Origin: Leptolyngbya sp. FACHB-36
Lineage (GTDB): Bacteria > Cyanobacteriota > Cyanobacteriia > Leptolyngbyales > Leptolyngbyaceae
Direction: 5' to 3'
Assembly (NCBI RefSeq): GCF_014695955.1
Contig: NZ_JACJPG010000189.1
Coordinates: forward strand, 62,001-126,000
Length of the DNA: 64,000 nt
The position numbers and the translations under genes are program-made. Under the pieces are notes generated by a model. The model saw only the letters and a program-made list of their open reading frames with translations, was not told where the DNA came from and did not search any database. This document shows positions 23,877-33,087 of this stretch, one piece after another; the stretch's first letter is position 1, and each line of letters opens with the position of its first letter.

Positions 23877-25408
23877 TGCCACTCCCCCCTCTCCCCTCCA
23901 GCTATCAATCGCAGGTGTACGCCGCGATCGTCGGTGCGCTTCCCGGTCGCTGGTTCCACAAACTCCCAAGCCAGACCTCTCCTCTACATCCGCTGCTGTG
24001 GGGATTGGCAGGAGTTTTGGCGCATGTGCGACTGAGCTACGAGCGATCGCTTGCAGCGGCGATTCCGATGCGGAGCGGTGGACCGTGGCTGAGTTTGCAC
24101 TTGGCGTCGATCGGGCTACGGCGAAAGTCTGGGGAGACCGACGAGCAAGCGAAAACTCGCTATCAGTGGGAGTTTAAGCCTACTCGTAACACTCGAATCG
24201 GGGAGTTGAATGCCCTTAGCCATTACTTAGGAGTGGAGCCGCCTGAACTGCGCTTAGAGGGCGATCGTAGTTCAGGGCGATTTGGTCAATTCCGCGTTGT
24301 GATCCGCTCCACGACAAAGAAGTGGGTGGATGTTGACTTCAGCTTTGTAGGGGAGTTCGTCCGTAAATACGTCAGCAATGGCATTATTCCCTCGATCGAT
24401 GTGTCGATCGAGCCGCTAGACAACGAGGCTCTTTCCCTACAATCGCTTCCACCGTGGCGATTCTCACACTCGTTTCCCATGTCCCGCACGGTATTAGGTC
24501 CGTTGTGGGAGCGACCAATACTCATTTCACCAATCAGACTGCCATTCGCGCGGGTGCTGATTGCTAAGATTGCGCCAGAATCGTGGCGTAACTACCGAGG
24601 GCGACTGGAAGCGCTGCTGCGAGATGCGATCGCGACGGCTCCTGGAGCGTTGTTTCTCTACATCAGCGACCCGATCGCGGCTCCATACCTGACGGCAGCC
24701 TACGACCTGCAACTGACAACCTCTGACCCCAACCAGACATTCCCTCCTAAGCCGTGGGTACCAGACGGTTATCGCTTCACGCATTCACTGACTCGGATTG
24801 CACCGTCTGATCCAAAGCAGGTTGCTGCGCCGTTCCTGTCAGTCAGCATCGAGCCTTTAGTCATTCCGTCTGCACCACCTGTAAACCTGCCCGAACTGCA
24901 TGAAATCTACAGCCCGTTTCCTGGTGACACTCAAACGCCGGATAACTGGGTCGTTCACTACGAAGGAGTGTCGTTCACTCAGTTTAAGGTTCTCCGCTTT
25001 CTAGATGTTGCGCTTCCAAACCCTACCCTAACCAGTCCACGGCTTGACGCAATGAAAACAGGTCCGTGGACGCTAGCGATTACCGAAGGCAGCACTAGAT
25101 GGGGAAATGCGCCACCAAATGGAACCCAGCTAACCGCTCTCCCGTTTACGGAGCGATCGCCCGACTCCATCTGGTGGACGGACGAGGCAGGCAAGGCGCG
25201 ATCGGCAACGCCGCTATGGGATGGACAGGCTGTCTATCTGGCATTGGAATTTATTTACCCCAAAGCTGCACCTCGAACTATTCGAGAGTTGGAACTGCGG
25301 CTCCAAGGGAATCGAGTGGAGTACAGACGAACTGCAATCCCGGTGGACGATCGGGTGAGTGCAGGCTTTATTTTCAAGGTGCGTGCAAGCGGTGTAACCG
25401 TAGCTTGA
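23876..25408 (+). CDS. Tail protein I-like baseplate/fibre connector
   Basis: 510 residues; the start overlaps the previous stop (TAATG). The first 110 residues (WGLAGVLAHVRLSYERSLAA, PMRSGGPWLSLHLASIGL, ETDEQAKTRY) resemble the gpI family that joins wedges to fibres, and about 250-330 repeats that theme. It is much longer than P2 gpI, with an extra beta-rich half that ends with PRTIRELELRLQGNR. The stop TGA lies within the TTGACG of the promoter for the fibre operon. Confidence 0.6.
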   Translation: MPLPPLPSSYQSQVYAAIVGALPGRWFHKLPSQTSPLHPLLWGLAGVLAHVRLSYERSLAAAIPMRSGGPWLSLHLASIGLRRKSGETDEQAKTRYQWEFKPTRNTRIGELNALSHYLGVEPPELRLEGDRSSGRFGQFRVVIRSTTKKWVDVDFSFVGEFVRKYVSNGIIPSIDVSIEPLDNEALSLQSLPPWRFSHSFPMSRTVLGPLWERPILISPIRLPFARVLIAKIAPESWRNYRGRLEALLRDAIATAPGALFLYISDPIAAPYLTAAYDLQLTTSDPNQTFPPKPWVPDGYRFTHSLTRIAPSDPKQVAAPFLSVSIEPLVIPSAPPVNLPELHEIYSPFPGDTQTPDNWVVHYEGVSFTQFKVLRFLDVALPNPTLTSPRLDAMKTGPWTLAITEGSTRWGNAPPNGTQLTALPFTERSPDSIWWTDEAGKARSATPLWDGQAVYLALEFIYPKAAPRTIRELELRLQGNRVEYRRTAIPVDDRVSAGFIFKVRASGVTVA

Positions 25409-25446
25409 CGCTTGTTCGCACTCCCCCTAGACTAAAGGTAGATTGC
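25405..25446 (+). promoter_or_regulatory. Promoter of the fibre operon (copy 2 of a repeated leader)
   Basis: TTGACG 25405-25410, 17-base spacer, TAGACT 25428-25433. The bases 25426-25446 are the same as 16062-16082. The -35 box overlaps the stop codon of the upstream gene. Confidence 0.65.
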
Positions 25447-25480
25447 AGGTTTTTATCCACGCGATCGCAATACTACTTCA

Positions 25481-25512
25481 AAGCAGTTTCCAATAGTTGG
25501 AAACCGCTTTTT
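25481..25512 (+). terminator. Leader terminator/attenuator, second copy
   Basis: AAGCAG and CCGCTT extend the palindrome 25487-25503 (one A-C mismatch) and TTTTT follows at 25508-25512, four bases before the gene start. Same plan as 16114-16143. Confidence 0.65.
25487..25503. repeat. 17-bp palindrome, copy 3
   Basis: TTTCCAATAGTTGGAAA, within the leader hairpin of the fibre operon. Confidence 0.9.
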
Positions 25513-25515
25513 GCC

Positions 25516-27783
25516 ATGCCTGAAATCAATATCAAAGCAAACGACCTGGAGATCCTCTGGGTCGAACCTGGCGTGGACGGCGGAGATCCTGAGACGGATC
25601 AGCGCGTCCCTTCGGCTCAAGAGTTGGCGGCAGCTAATCATCTGCACCAGTCCAACCTGAAAACGGTGCAGGAGATAGAGCGTCCGGCGGGACTGCGGAC
25701 TCGTCCAGCTTTCGATACCACTGGCTCAAAAGGAATTATCCTTCCCGCAGGTCTAGCTCCCTACGCACCAGGACATCCCTCGATCGCTCCATTTGCGAGT
25801 GATGTCACGGTTATGCTGCCGCCCTTGGCAGACGCAGTATCGAGCATCTCTCGCTACGATCGCCTTTACTTGATGACGTTTGGGGTTGTGATCACGAGCG
25901 CGATCGATCCCGATATTCTGCTGACGTTTGAATGGGAAAACCAGAGCGGTGCAATTCAAACCCTATCAAAAGAGAATACTCGGCGGATTCGCAGCGTGTG
26001 GGCGATCGTCTGGAGTCAGGGACCAACCACTGCCGCAGATGTAGTCGGAGCAATGTCGTCTGTTAGCGGCAAGAAGGCGCTGACGGTGGCGAAAGGAAAC
26101 GTCGGGATAACTCTGAACACGACCCTACGAATCTACCCACTCGACCCAAACCTAACCGACGCCAAGACGTACTTTATAGTACAGGACACGCTGACGCTAA
26201 TCGACTTGTGTCGAGTTTGGCGGGTGCAGAACTTCACGCAAACAGGCTATATGTGGGGGCGCGGCGGCGAGAAGCAGTTTGAAACCGACTTTCACATACA
26301 ACCCACCTACCGCTATGTAGGGGACGGGTGGGAGGCGTGGGACAGCCGATCGAGAGAAACGCTGCGGCGGATTTTTCTGGGGCTGCCACTGATTGAATCC
26401 CCATCCTATGATCGGGCGGTGCAGAACCTGATCAACGGGCAGGTTGGCGTTAACCTGGACGCTCCTGGGACTGCGATTGCGTCTCCTAATGGAAGCACAG
26501 CGCTAGCGAATGGGCAGCGAGTCAGTTTTACCAATCAGCGGATTGTTCAGAAAACCTACTGCCTCCCGGTTCAGACGATCGACGCGAGTGGATTCGCGCG
26601 AGCGACAGTACCATTTCAGACAAACTCACCTGTTGGTGCAAAATTCAGCCAAGATCTGGCAGACCACAAGGTCTACAAAGCCAATGGCGTTGACGTCACC
26701 CTCGACGGCACAATCACGGGTTTAGGAGGGTCTGGAGCGCTAGTCTGGACCGCGAACAGCAATGCGGTGGTTGCGGTTGGTGACACGGTTTATGTCCAAC
26801 CTGGAATCAGCTATCCGGAGGGATCCGGGTTCGCGCTCTCTGGGGAAATCGAGAAAGTCTATTACAACAATGGACTGGTCCTGAACACTGCCAACGTGCG
26901 AGAGGCAAGCGTTAACAACCTCAACGCCTACACAAATCCAGCATCCGGGGAATCGTTTATTGCGGTTCTGGGGAAAGAGAGAGCCGCGCTGCACTACATT
27001 TATCAGCGCCTCACCATAATCAGTTCGTCGGCAGGCGTTGTAACAATCCCTGGCACCGTTAACGGGGCGATCGCCTTCATCTCTGGACCTAACGCTCCGA
27101 CTGGGCGAATCGATCGACCAGTGATTGCAGGGTTAGCCCATAGCACGAACTACAGCGTTCTCTGCTACTACCCTCCCAAAGCAACCGACAACTGGCAGTT
27201 CCAGTTAAAAACGTCGCGGTATGCGGGGACGGGAGAGCGAGCCTTATTAGACGGTGCCCGTGTCGCAACCTTGCCGATCGCGATTGGGCATACACAGGGC
27301 GGTGGTAACAGTACGTTTCTGGCGGACGGCGAACTACAGTACGAGGCGATTTCGTTCCGCCTGCCTGCAAACACGCTCAGCAATGCAGTTAAGCACGTCG
27401 TTGCCAACTACCGAATGCAGCTAGCGATCGAGGGAGACATCGGCGCGAACTCGGTGCGTGAACTACCGCTTTCGGCGGCGTCAGGACTGGTACTGCCGCG
27501 ATCAGGGATGACGTTGGCAGCGCCAGCAGCATCGTCCGCTCAGTCAAAAGGTATGGCGGTCAAGTTGGCGAATTCAGCAGGTCAAGCGCTTGGCATCCTC
27601 AAGCTGCCGATTCAGTGTGCTCAGGTCTATCAGTTGGTTGTTGCGTTTGTCGTTCTGAAAGATGGCGAGCGGCGATTATGTCTAATCACGCTGAACGAGG
27701 GGGACACCTCCGCTCCTTCTGGGTGCCGATTTGATTCCGATAGCCCGCACTTTGCTGGCGTTGACACGTTCGCGCTCTATTAA
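25516..27783 (+). CDS. Large virion protein of the fibre module
   Basis: 755 residues from ATG 25516, twelve bases after the palindrome. It begins MPEINIKANDLEILWVEPG, then has a Pro/Ala-rich linker and a long series of beta segments (YDRLYLMTFGVVITSA, DTVYVQPGISYPEGSG, VVTIPGTVNGAIAFISG). I do not recognise a named family with confidence; DUF4815-type phage proteins are a candidate. As first gene of the fibre operon it may be the baseplate-proximal fibre or its attachment collar. Its stop overlaps the next ATG. Confidence 0.6.
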   Translation: MPEINIKANDLEILWVEPGVDGGDPETDQRVPSAQELAAANHLHQSNLKTVQEIERPAGLRTRPAFDTTGSKGIILPAGLAPYAPGHPSIAPFASDVTVMLPPLADAVSSISRYDRLYLMTFGVVITSAIDPDILLTFEWENQSGAIQTLSKENTRRIRSVWAIVWSQGPTTAADVVGAMSSVSGKKALTVAKGNVGITLNTTLRIYPLDPNLTDAKTYFIVQDTLTLIDLCRVWRVQNFTQTGYMWGRGGEKQFETDFHIQPTYRYVGDGWEAWDSRSRETLRRIFLGLPLIESPSYDRAVQNLINGQVGVNLDAPGTAIASPNGSTALANGQRVSFTNQRIVQKTYCLPVQTIDASGFARATVPFQTNSPVGAKFSQDLADHKVYKANGVDVTLDGTITGLGGSGALVWTANSNAVVAVGDTVYVQPGISYPEGSGFALSGEIEKVYYNNGLVLNTANVREASVNNLNAYTNPASGESFIAVLGKERAALHYIYQRLTIISSSAGVVTIPGTVNGAIAFISGPNAPTGRIDRPVIAGLAHSTNYSVLCYYPPKATDNWQFQLKTSRYAGTGERALLDGARVATLPIAIGHTQGGGNSTFLADGELQYEAISFRLPANTLSNAVKHVVANYRMQLAIEGDIGANSVRELPLSAASGLVLPRSGMTLAAPAASSAQSKGMAVKLANSAGQALGILKLPIQCAQVYQLVVAFVVLKDGERRLCLITLNEGDTSAPSGCRFDSDSPHFAGVDTFALY

Positions 27784-28850
27784 TGGATTCCAACCTATTT
27801 CCGACTGAGTATTCCAACCTCTGCCCCAGCACGCAGGTTGAAGAGGTCGATCGCGTTACTGAACTAGAGCAGAAGCTGCTGATTCTGCGCCATCAACATC
27901 TCCTCGAAACCAAAAAGCAAGGGCAGTCTATTGCGGAGTTGCAGAACACGACGCTGATTATCGGTAACATGCTTTTTCCCTCGCCAACGATCGCCCGATC
28001 CTATTTGGCGGGCGGGGAAGAGTTAGGGATTCACGGTCAGATCGACAAATTTTTCCACGCCTCAGAGCAGATTGCGGCTCAGTCCTTCGGGCTAACTCAG
28101 GCGCGTCATCGTCATGCGGCAACTGCATCAAGCGCGAAAGGCTACTGGGCAGGTGGAGAAACCAATTATTCCGCCACAAAGACTGCTAATGTCGAGGCGC
28201 TGGTATTCGAAACTGAAGCGAAGGCAAACGTTGCCGCATCTTTGAGCACGCCAACTGGATATTTTCGAGGCGTCCAGAGCGCAACCAAGGGATATTTCGC
28301 AGGCAGTATCGGTCCCGACTCCGGGAAGATCGAGGCGATTACGTTTTCCTCAGAAGCGATCGCGCTGCTAGGCGTGTCACTTCCAAGCGTGATCGGCGGC
28401 AGTACAGCTGTCCAAAGCGCAACCAAGGGATATTTTGGCTCCGGCTGGAACAACACCCGTAACATCAATACGCTGGTGTTCTCAAGCGAGACCACGGCGA
28501 ACCTGAGCGCTCAACTAACTCTGCCTCGATTGGAAGGTGGTCAGTTTGCGTCGGGGACGACCGGCTATTTTGTGGCGGGTTGCGAGGCGGTGACGTTTGT
28601 CGGAACTCAGACCATTGATCGGATTCTGTTTGCAACTGAAGCGTGCACGCTTGTCGCGAACGCTCTAGCTTCCTACCCTGAAGCGGACATGGACGGCACC
28701 GGCGGGATGCGGAAAGGCTACTCGTGGGGAGGAGTCACGATCGGGCGGCGCTACATCGACGGATTTGATTTTGCTAGCGAAACGATGGCTCCTATTGGCT
28801 CTCAGTTGAGCCGTGGAGGTCGTTATATCACCCCTGCCACCAAACTCTGA
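27783..28850 (+). CDS. Six-bladed repeat (propeller-like) tail fibre protein
   Basis: 355 residues. After a coiled-coil N-terminus (VTELEQKLLILRHQHLLETK) come six repeats of about 48 residues beginning near 73, 119, 171, 215, 260 and 312. Each has G-Y-F/W-x-GG, then an I/V-F-x-S/T-E core such as LVFSSETTANLSAQL. This is the pattern of kelch-like propellers found on phage fibres. The coiled coil would trimerise it and the propeller would bind the host surface. Start and stop overlap its neighbours by one base each (TAATG, TGATG). Confidence 0.6.
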   Translation: MDSNLFPTEYSNLCPSTQVEEVDRVTELEQKLLILRHQHLLETKKQGQSIAELQNTTLIIGNMLFPSPTIARSYLAGGEELGIHGQIDKFFHASEQIAAQSFGLTQARHRHAATASSAKGYWAGGETNYSATKTANVEALVFETEAKANVAASLSTPTGYFRGVQSATKGYFAGSIGPDSGKIEAITFSSEAIALLGVSLPSVIGGSTAVQSATKGYFGSGWNNTRNINTLVFSSETTANLSAQLTLPRLEGGQFASGTTGYFVAGCEAVTFVGTQTIDRILFATEACTLVANALASYPEADMDGTGGMRKGYSWGGVTIGRRYIDGFDFASETMAPIGSQLSRGGRYITPATKL

Positions 28851-29485
28851 TGCAATATTCCAGCAATTCAAACGCCGCATTAAAGGCGATGATCAGATCC
28901 CATCCAACCTCGGTTGGGCGGTATCGCTTCTGCTGCCTGCAAATCCGCGATCGTCGGGCTGCTCTGAAAGCGCATGAGTTCAGTCAGCAGAAGATCTCCG
29001 CGCAGCTGCAGATCAAGGCAGCATTTCGTCAACGAAAGAAAACTGAGTCTGTTTCGGAGCACGATCGAGCGGTGCATGACGCCGAACTCACGCTGCTGGA
29101 GATTGAAATTGAAGAGCTAGAACACGGACTACGAGAGGCTCAGGACTTGGAAGCCGATGCCATCCGTGAACTGCAAGTGTGCGAGGACGCGATCGAGGAG
29201 ATCGTAACAGGCAGCGGAATTCCATTCCCGGAACTCTCGGAGGCTGAGTTTCAGGTGCTGATGGATGCCGAATATCAACAGAAACAAGCGAGGTGGGTAG
29301 CAGCAGGGATCGTCGCGCCTCGGTTAGGAGTTCCGGTTGACCGGATCGAGGCTCTGCTAGAAATGCCTTCGGATGAGCGGCAGCGAATCCTACAGTTGAG
29401 TCACGAAATTCGCTACTCGTTTGAATCCGATGTACAACAAGTGACTCGCGGAATAGAACAGGAGGCGATCGGTGGGGCTGATTGA
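28850..29485 (+). CDS. Coiled-coil protein of the fibre operon
   Basis: 211 residues, strongly helical with heptads (RAVHDAELTLLEIEIEELEH, GLREAQDLEADAIRELQ). No enzyme motif. It overlaps the following gene by 14 bases. A fibre chaperone or a linker protein is plausible given its place between two fibre genes. Confidence 0.6.
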   Translation: MQYSSNSNAALKAMIRSHPTSVGRYRFCCLQIRDRRAALKAHEFSQQKISAQLQIKAAFRQRKKTESVSEHDRAVHDAELTLLEIEIEELEHGLREAQDLEADAIRELQVCEDAIEEIVTGSGIPFPELSEAEFQVLMDAEYQQKQARWVAAGIVAPRLGVPVDRIEALLEMPSDERQRILQLSHEIRYSFESDVQQVTRGIEQEAIGGAD

Positions 29486-31418
29486 TGCACTGTGCTTCGA
29501 TATGGTTGGGTCATTAATCACTAGTCAGGGGATTAATCCAACTTTTCTGCGCTACACGATCGCAAACGCGGAGTCCGAGGTGAATGGTTCGTGGCGATTG
29601 TTCACAGCAGCCGTTCATCAACCGCGATTTACGAGTACAGGCGCAATTCTACTGGAGCAGAGTTCTACCAACTTGCTCACTTACCCGCTCGATCTACGTC
29701 ACTCTAGCTGGGTGAAGGGCTCAAGCATTAATGTTCTGCCTGACTTAGTGCAGGCAATGGATAACAACTATCTAGCGGATGTGGTCAGCGTGGCAGCCTA
29801 TACGGGCAACGACGCAGCTAACACGCTAAGCAAATCGTTCACCTTCGGCTCCGGCTTGGGGTTCACCGTCTCAGCGTACTTGAGCCTGTTAGGGGGGCGA
29901 CTTGGGGCACAGGACGTGCTGCGAGTGACGGGAGACGTAGCATCGCCGCAGTCTATTCAACTGGGAGGAATCTTTAACGATCGTCCCGGTAACTACCGAC
30001 CCGTCACCTTCACTTTCAAGACCGCTGGCTCTCCGCCTGCAACCTACCTTGACGCCAAAACGCAGCGCACCGTTAATTTGGAACTGTACTGCCGTAATGC
30101 GGTATCGCTAGCCTGGGCGGGCGCTCAACTGGAACCGGGACCGATCCGGACTACGTTTATTGGGCAGACGGCGCAAATCACGAGCCGCGATCGGGACTAC
30201 CTCAACTACCCCAAATCTCCAGTTCAAGGACTCAGCTCGTTTCTTTGTTACGTCAATCTAGAGGTGTGGCGCGGCAACGGTGTGATCGCCACGGCTGGAA
30301 ATTTCGTTTTGGAAATCGTCGGTGGCAAGGTGAGGGCGACCTGCGGCGTCGTTACTGTCACAGATCCAGATCCGTTACCAGACCGCGCCAAAATTGCCGT
30401 GCGCGTGTCGCAGGGACTGACACGAGTTTCAATCTACGTCAACGGCGTGATGAAGGCGCGCGAGACGTTATCGAGCTACACGGCAAACACCTCGACGCTG
30501 ACGATCGCGGGTGAGGGCGTGCGGCAGATTCGATGCTTATACTTCTTCAACCGCGACGTTAGCGACGGCTCAATTGATGTGGGGCAGTCAGTTCTGGGAG
30601 AGCTTCTGACACTGCACAGTCAGGATTCGCTGCTCACCGATCTGGCGGAGGGATACAGTCGGATCGTGCTGCCTCGGGTGCGGGTCCCGGCGAAAGGTGA
30701 GACTGCTGTGCGCTATCCGCAGTTTCAACGCGCTTCGCAAACCATCTCCAGCATCACACCGGGAGGAGGCGCGGTTGCCCAGCAGGACACAATTACAGTA
30801 CGGACGATCGCTAACGCCGCTGCCAGTCAGACCGACTCAGTGACGATCAACGGCACCGTGTTTGAATTTGTCTCCGACGCCACTCCTACCCCAACTGAGA
30901 GTGCGGCGGGGTTGGCGACAAAGATCAACACAGTGCCTAAGGCACAACCTGTCACCGCGACGGCGACGGCGGGGAGTTTCACTATCACAGCCGATGTTGC
31001 AGGGGATGATTTTTCTGTCTCGGTCTCTTCTCGGTTGTCACGGGAGGCAACGATCGCCAATCAACCGGCGACTAACACAGTCGCAGTTTCAAACGCGGTC
31101 GATTTCACACGAGGTCCCGCGCAAATCTTTCGGGACTACGCTTTCGTGATAGATGTGGCGATCACAAATGTCAACACGACGACTAATCAGCTAACGTTGA
31201 CGACTCTTCCAAACTCGCAATTCGCTCTGATTCAGCAAGGGGACACAATCTTGCAGCCGTCCTGGAGTCTCAAATGTGGCCCCAACAACGTGTTCTGTCA
31301 CCACCTGGAAGATTTTCCCGACATCCTCGTGTCTGGAAAGTCTCCTGAAGGTTTCCGCTTTAGAAACACAGGGCTAATCGAGCGACAGATCACGCCCTCC
31401 GTCAAAATTACCCTGTAG
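29472..31418 (+). CDS. Tail fibre protein with lectin-like domains
   Basis: 648 residues from GTG 29472. The first 220 residues have EQSSTNLLTYPLDLRHSSW and AYTGNDAANTLSKSFTF, the pattern of a carbohydrate-binding jelly roll found in phage fibres, and about 250-370 resemble a concanavalin-like domain (VIATAGNFVLEIVGGKVRA, TRVSIYVNGVMKARETL). Residues about 440-530 are two beta modules with DSVTINGTVFEFVSDATPTP and AAGLATKINT. It probably binds surface polysaccharide. Confidence 0.6.
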   Translation: MGLIDALCFDMVGSLITSQGINPTFLRYTIANAESEVNGSWRLFTAAVHQPRFTSTGAILLEQSSTNLLTYPLDLRHSSWVKGSSINVLPDLVQAMDNNYLADVVSVAAYTGNDAANTLSKSFTFGSGLGFTVSAYLSLLGGRLGAQDVLRVTGDVASPQSIQLGGIFNDRPGNYRPVTFTFKTAGSPPATYLDAKTQRTVNLELYCRNAVSLAWAGAQLEPGPIRTTFIGQTAQITSRDRDYLNYPKSPVQGLSSFLCYVNLEVWRGNGVIATAGNFVLEIVGGKVRATCGVVTVTDPDPLPDRAKIAVRVSQGLTRVSIYVNGVMKARETLSSYTANTSTLTIAGEGVRQIRCLYFFNRDVSDGSIDVGQSVLGELLTLHSQDSLLTDLAEGYSRIVLPRVRVPAKGETAVRYPQFQRASQTISSITPGGGAVAQQDTITVRTIANAAASQTDSVTINGTVFEFVSDATPTPTESAAGLATKINTVPKAQPVTATATAGSFTITADVAGDDFSVSVSSRLSREATIANQPATNTVAVSNAVDFTRGPAQIFRDYAFVIDVAITNVNTTTNQLTLTTLPNSQFALIQQGDTILQPSWSLKCGPNNVFCHHLEDFPDILVSGKSPEGFRFRNTGLIERQITPSVKITL

Positions 31419-31423
31419 CTGCT

Positions 31424-32149
31424 GTGGCTGAATACGTTGTAGTTGATAACCGCCAGTACGTCGAAATCGAAGACGGGGTACTGGTGCCGGTTAATGTCAG
31501 CCTCTCCCTGGAAGGGGGGACACTCGTCAAGTTGCCAACGTCGCAGCTGGAGTCGCTGACGAATCCGATCCTCCCAAACTCCTTTCCGCTACCCGTCGGA
31601 CAGGTGCTGGATCTTAAGGAGGTCGCGGTCCTTAACCTGCCCGACACCTACAATATCGGCAATTTCCCGACAGGTTTTGCCTGCTCCAATCTGCCTAGCG
31701 CCTACCCTCTGCCATCCTCGCAAGAGGCACTGCTCAACGGTATTGCCACTAGCGTTACTCAGTTCACGAAGGGTGCAGGGAACGTCGATGGCAATACGCT
31801 TCGTGCAGTACTGGTAACAAACCAGCCGCGCCTCTCGACTACGCTGCCCAACGCCACAATGAGCCCGATCGCCACAACTGGCGCAGGAGACAAGACGCTG
31901 CTCACCCCGTCAGCGGGTAAGGCGCTAAGGATTTCTTCGATAACGGTGACGGCGGCCAATGTTGTAACAGTCCAGCTAAAACAAGGAACAACCGCCGAAG
32001 GACAATCGAACCTGTCAGGCGCAATGGAGCTATCTGATTTAGTGAGCGAGTTTCCTCGCACGGTCGCGCTGCTTGCAGATCGCAGTCTAGTCGTAAACGT
32101 CGGCAGCGCGATCGGACTGAACGGATACGTGACGTGGTGGGAGGAGTAG
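31424..32149 (+). CDS. Fibre-operon protein, beta-rich
   Basis: 241 residues from GTG 31424, five bases after the previous stop. The N-terminal part repeats PLP and LPxxYPLP motifs; the C-terminal half (SAGKALRISSITVTAANVVT, VNVGSAIGLNGYVTWWEE) is a small beta sandwich seen at fibre tips. Function inferred from position. Confidence 0.55.
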   Translation: MAEYVVVDNRQYVEIEDGVLVPVNVSLSLEGGTLVKLPTSQLESLTNPILPNSFPLPVGQVLDLKEVAVLNLPDTYNIGNFPTGFACSNLPSAYPLPSSQEALLNGIATSVTQFTKGAGNVDGNTLRAVLVTNQPRLSTTLPNATMSPIATTGAGDKTLLTPSAGKALRISSITVTAANVVTVQLKQGTTAEGQSNLSGAMELSDLVSEFPRTVALLADRSLVVNVGSAIGLNGYVTWWEE

Positions 32150-32153
32150 CGAC

Positions 32154-33011
32154 ATGGGCATGATTCGAGGCGTGACCAGTATCGATGCTCGATCGCGAAC
32201 TCAAAAGCGAAACACGATCGTGTCTGGTCGCGTGAATACAACTCTGGCAAACTATCCACCTAACTGTCTTGAGGTGCAGTCAGGGTTGACGGTACGGTTG
32301 GCAGCGTCCGCAGCGAGTCCAGTTATTGTCACGTTCGCCAACGGATTTCAAGTGCCTGCCGTCACGGGAAGGAGCCTAGGAGCGCAAGACTTCACAACGG
32401 CGATCGTCTCGAACCTGACAGTAACAGTTCCCGCGAACAATACCAGCTTTATCTACCTCGATCGTGACAGCGCAACTGGAGTAGTCACTCTTGCATCAAC
32501 GACGGTCGCGCCTTTCTACGGCAGAAATCGTCCGGCATCGCCTGTAACCTCTCAGCATCACTTCGACACGATCGCCTATCAGATGAGTCGCTGGACGGGA
32601 AGTGTATGGACCACGACGCAGCGCGTGTTTGTCGGGGAAGTCGTTGCCGGAGCCTCTACAATCTCATCGATCACAACCTACGCCTACGCCGGGCTGTACG
32701 AGTCCGACTGGGTAACAGTTAGCGCGCCGGGTGCCAGAACGATCGAGTCCCTGATGGGAATGCCAATTAATCAGTCGCTGTGCAGAATCCTGCTTTTGGG
32801 GCGAGTCAATAGCTCAGATTCAAGACCCTCGCCCTTGGCAGGCTACTACTTTAGCAGCGGTGACTTTGGTGCGTTTGCGCTTGCCTCAACAGCGAACAAT
32901 CCACGCATTCAACAAGATTTCTACGTGGGGACATACCCCTATTACGATGCGTCCACCAGCGCGTGGTTGACTTCCGCAGACATCAAAGCGGTGTTTGAGC
33001 GAGGCTTCTAA
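32154..33011 (+). CDS. Fibre-tip protein
   Basis: 285 residues, four bases after the preceding gene, and last gene of the tail module before a strong terminator. It is Ser/Thr/Gly-rich and beta-rich (NTSFIYLDRDSATGVVTLA, YQMSRWTGSVWTTTQRVFVG), a layout common to distal fibre or receptor-binding proteins of many phages. No named family is certain. Confidence 0.55.
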   Translation: MGMIRGVTSIDARSRTQKRNTIVSGRVNTTLANYPPNCLEVQSGLTVRLAASAASPVIVTFANGFQVPAVTGRSLGAQDFTTAIVSNLTVTVPANNTSFIYLDRDSATGVVTLASTTVAPFYGRNRPASPVTSQHHFDTIAYQMSRWTGSVWTTTQRVFVGEVVAGASTISSITTYAYAGLYESDWVTVSAPGARTIESLMGMPINQSLCRILLLGRVNSSDSRPSPLAGYYFSSGDFGAFALASTANNPRIQQDFYVGTYPYYDASTSAWLTSADIKAVFERGF

Positions 33012-33039
33012 TCCTCGCTGATTTTGCTTGCTATCCCTA

Positions 33040-33067
33040 CCCGCACCTGAATCAGGTGTGGGTTTTT
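33040..33067 (+). terminator. Rho-independent terminator ending the tail module
   Basis: CCCGCACCTGA pairs with TCAGGTGTGGG (one G-T pair), followed by TTTTT. Confidence 0.88.
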
Positions 33068-33087
33068 GTTTAAATCGAGAGGAAACT

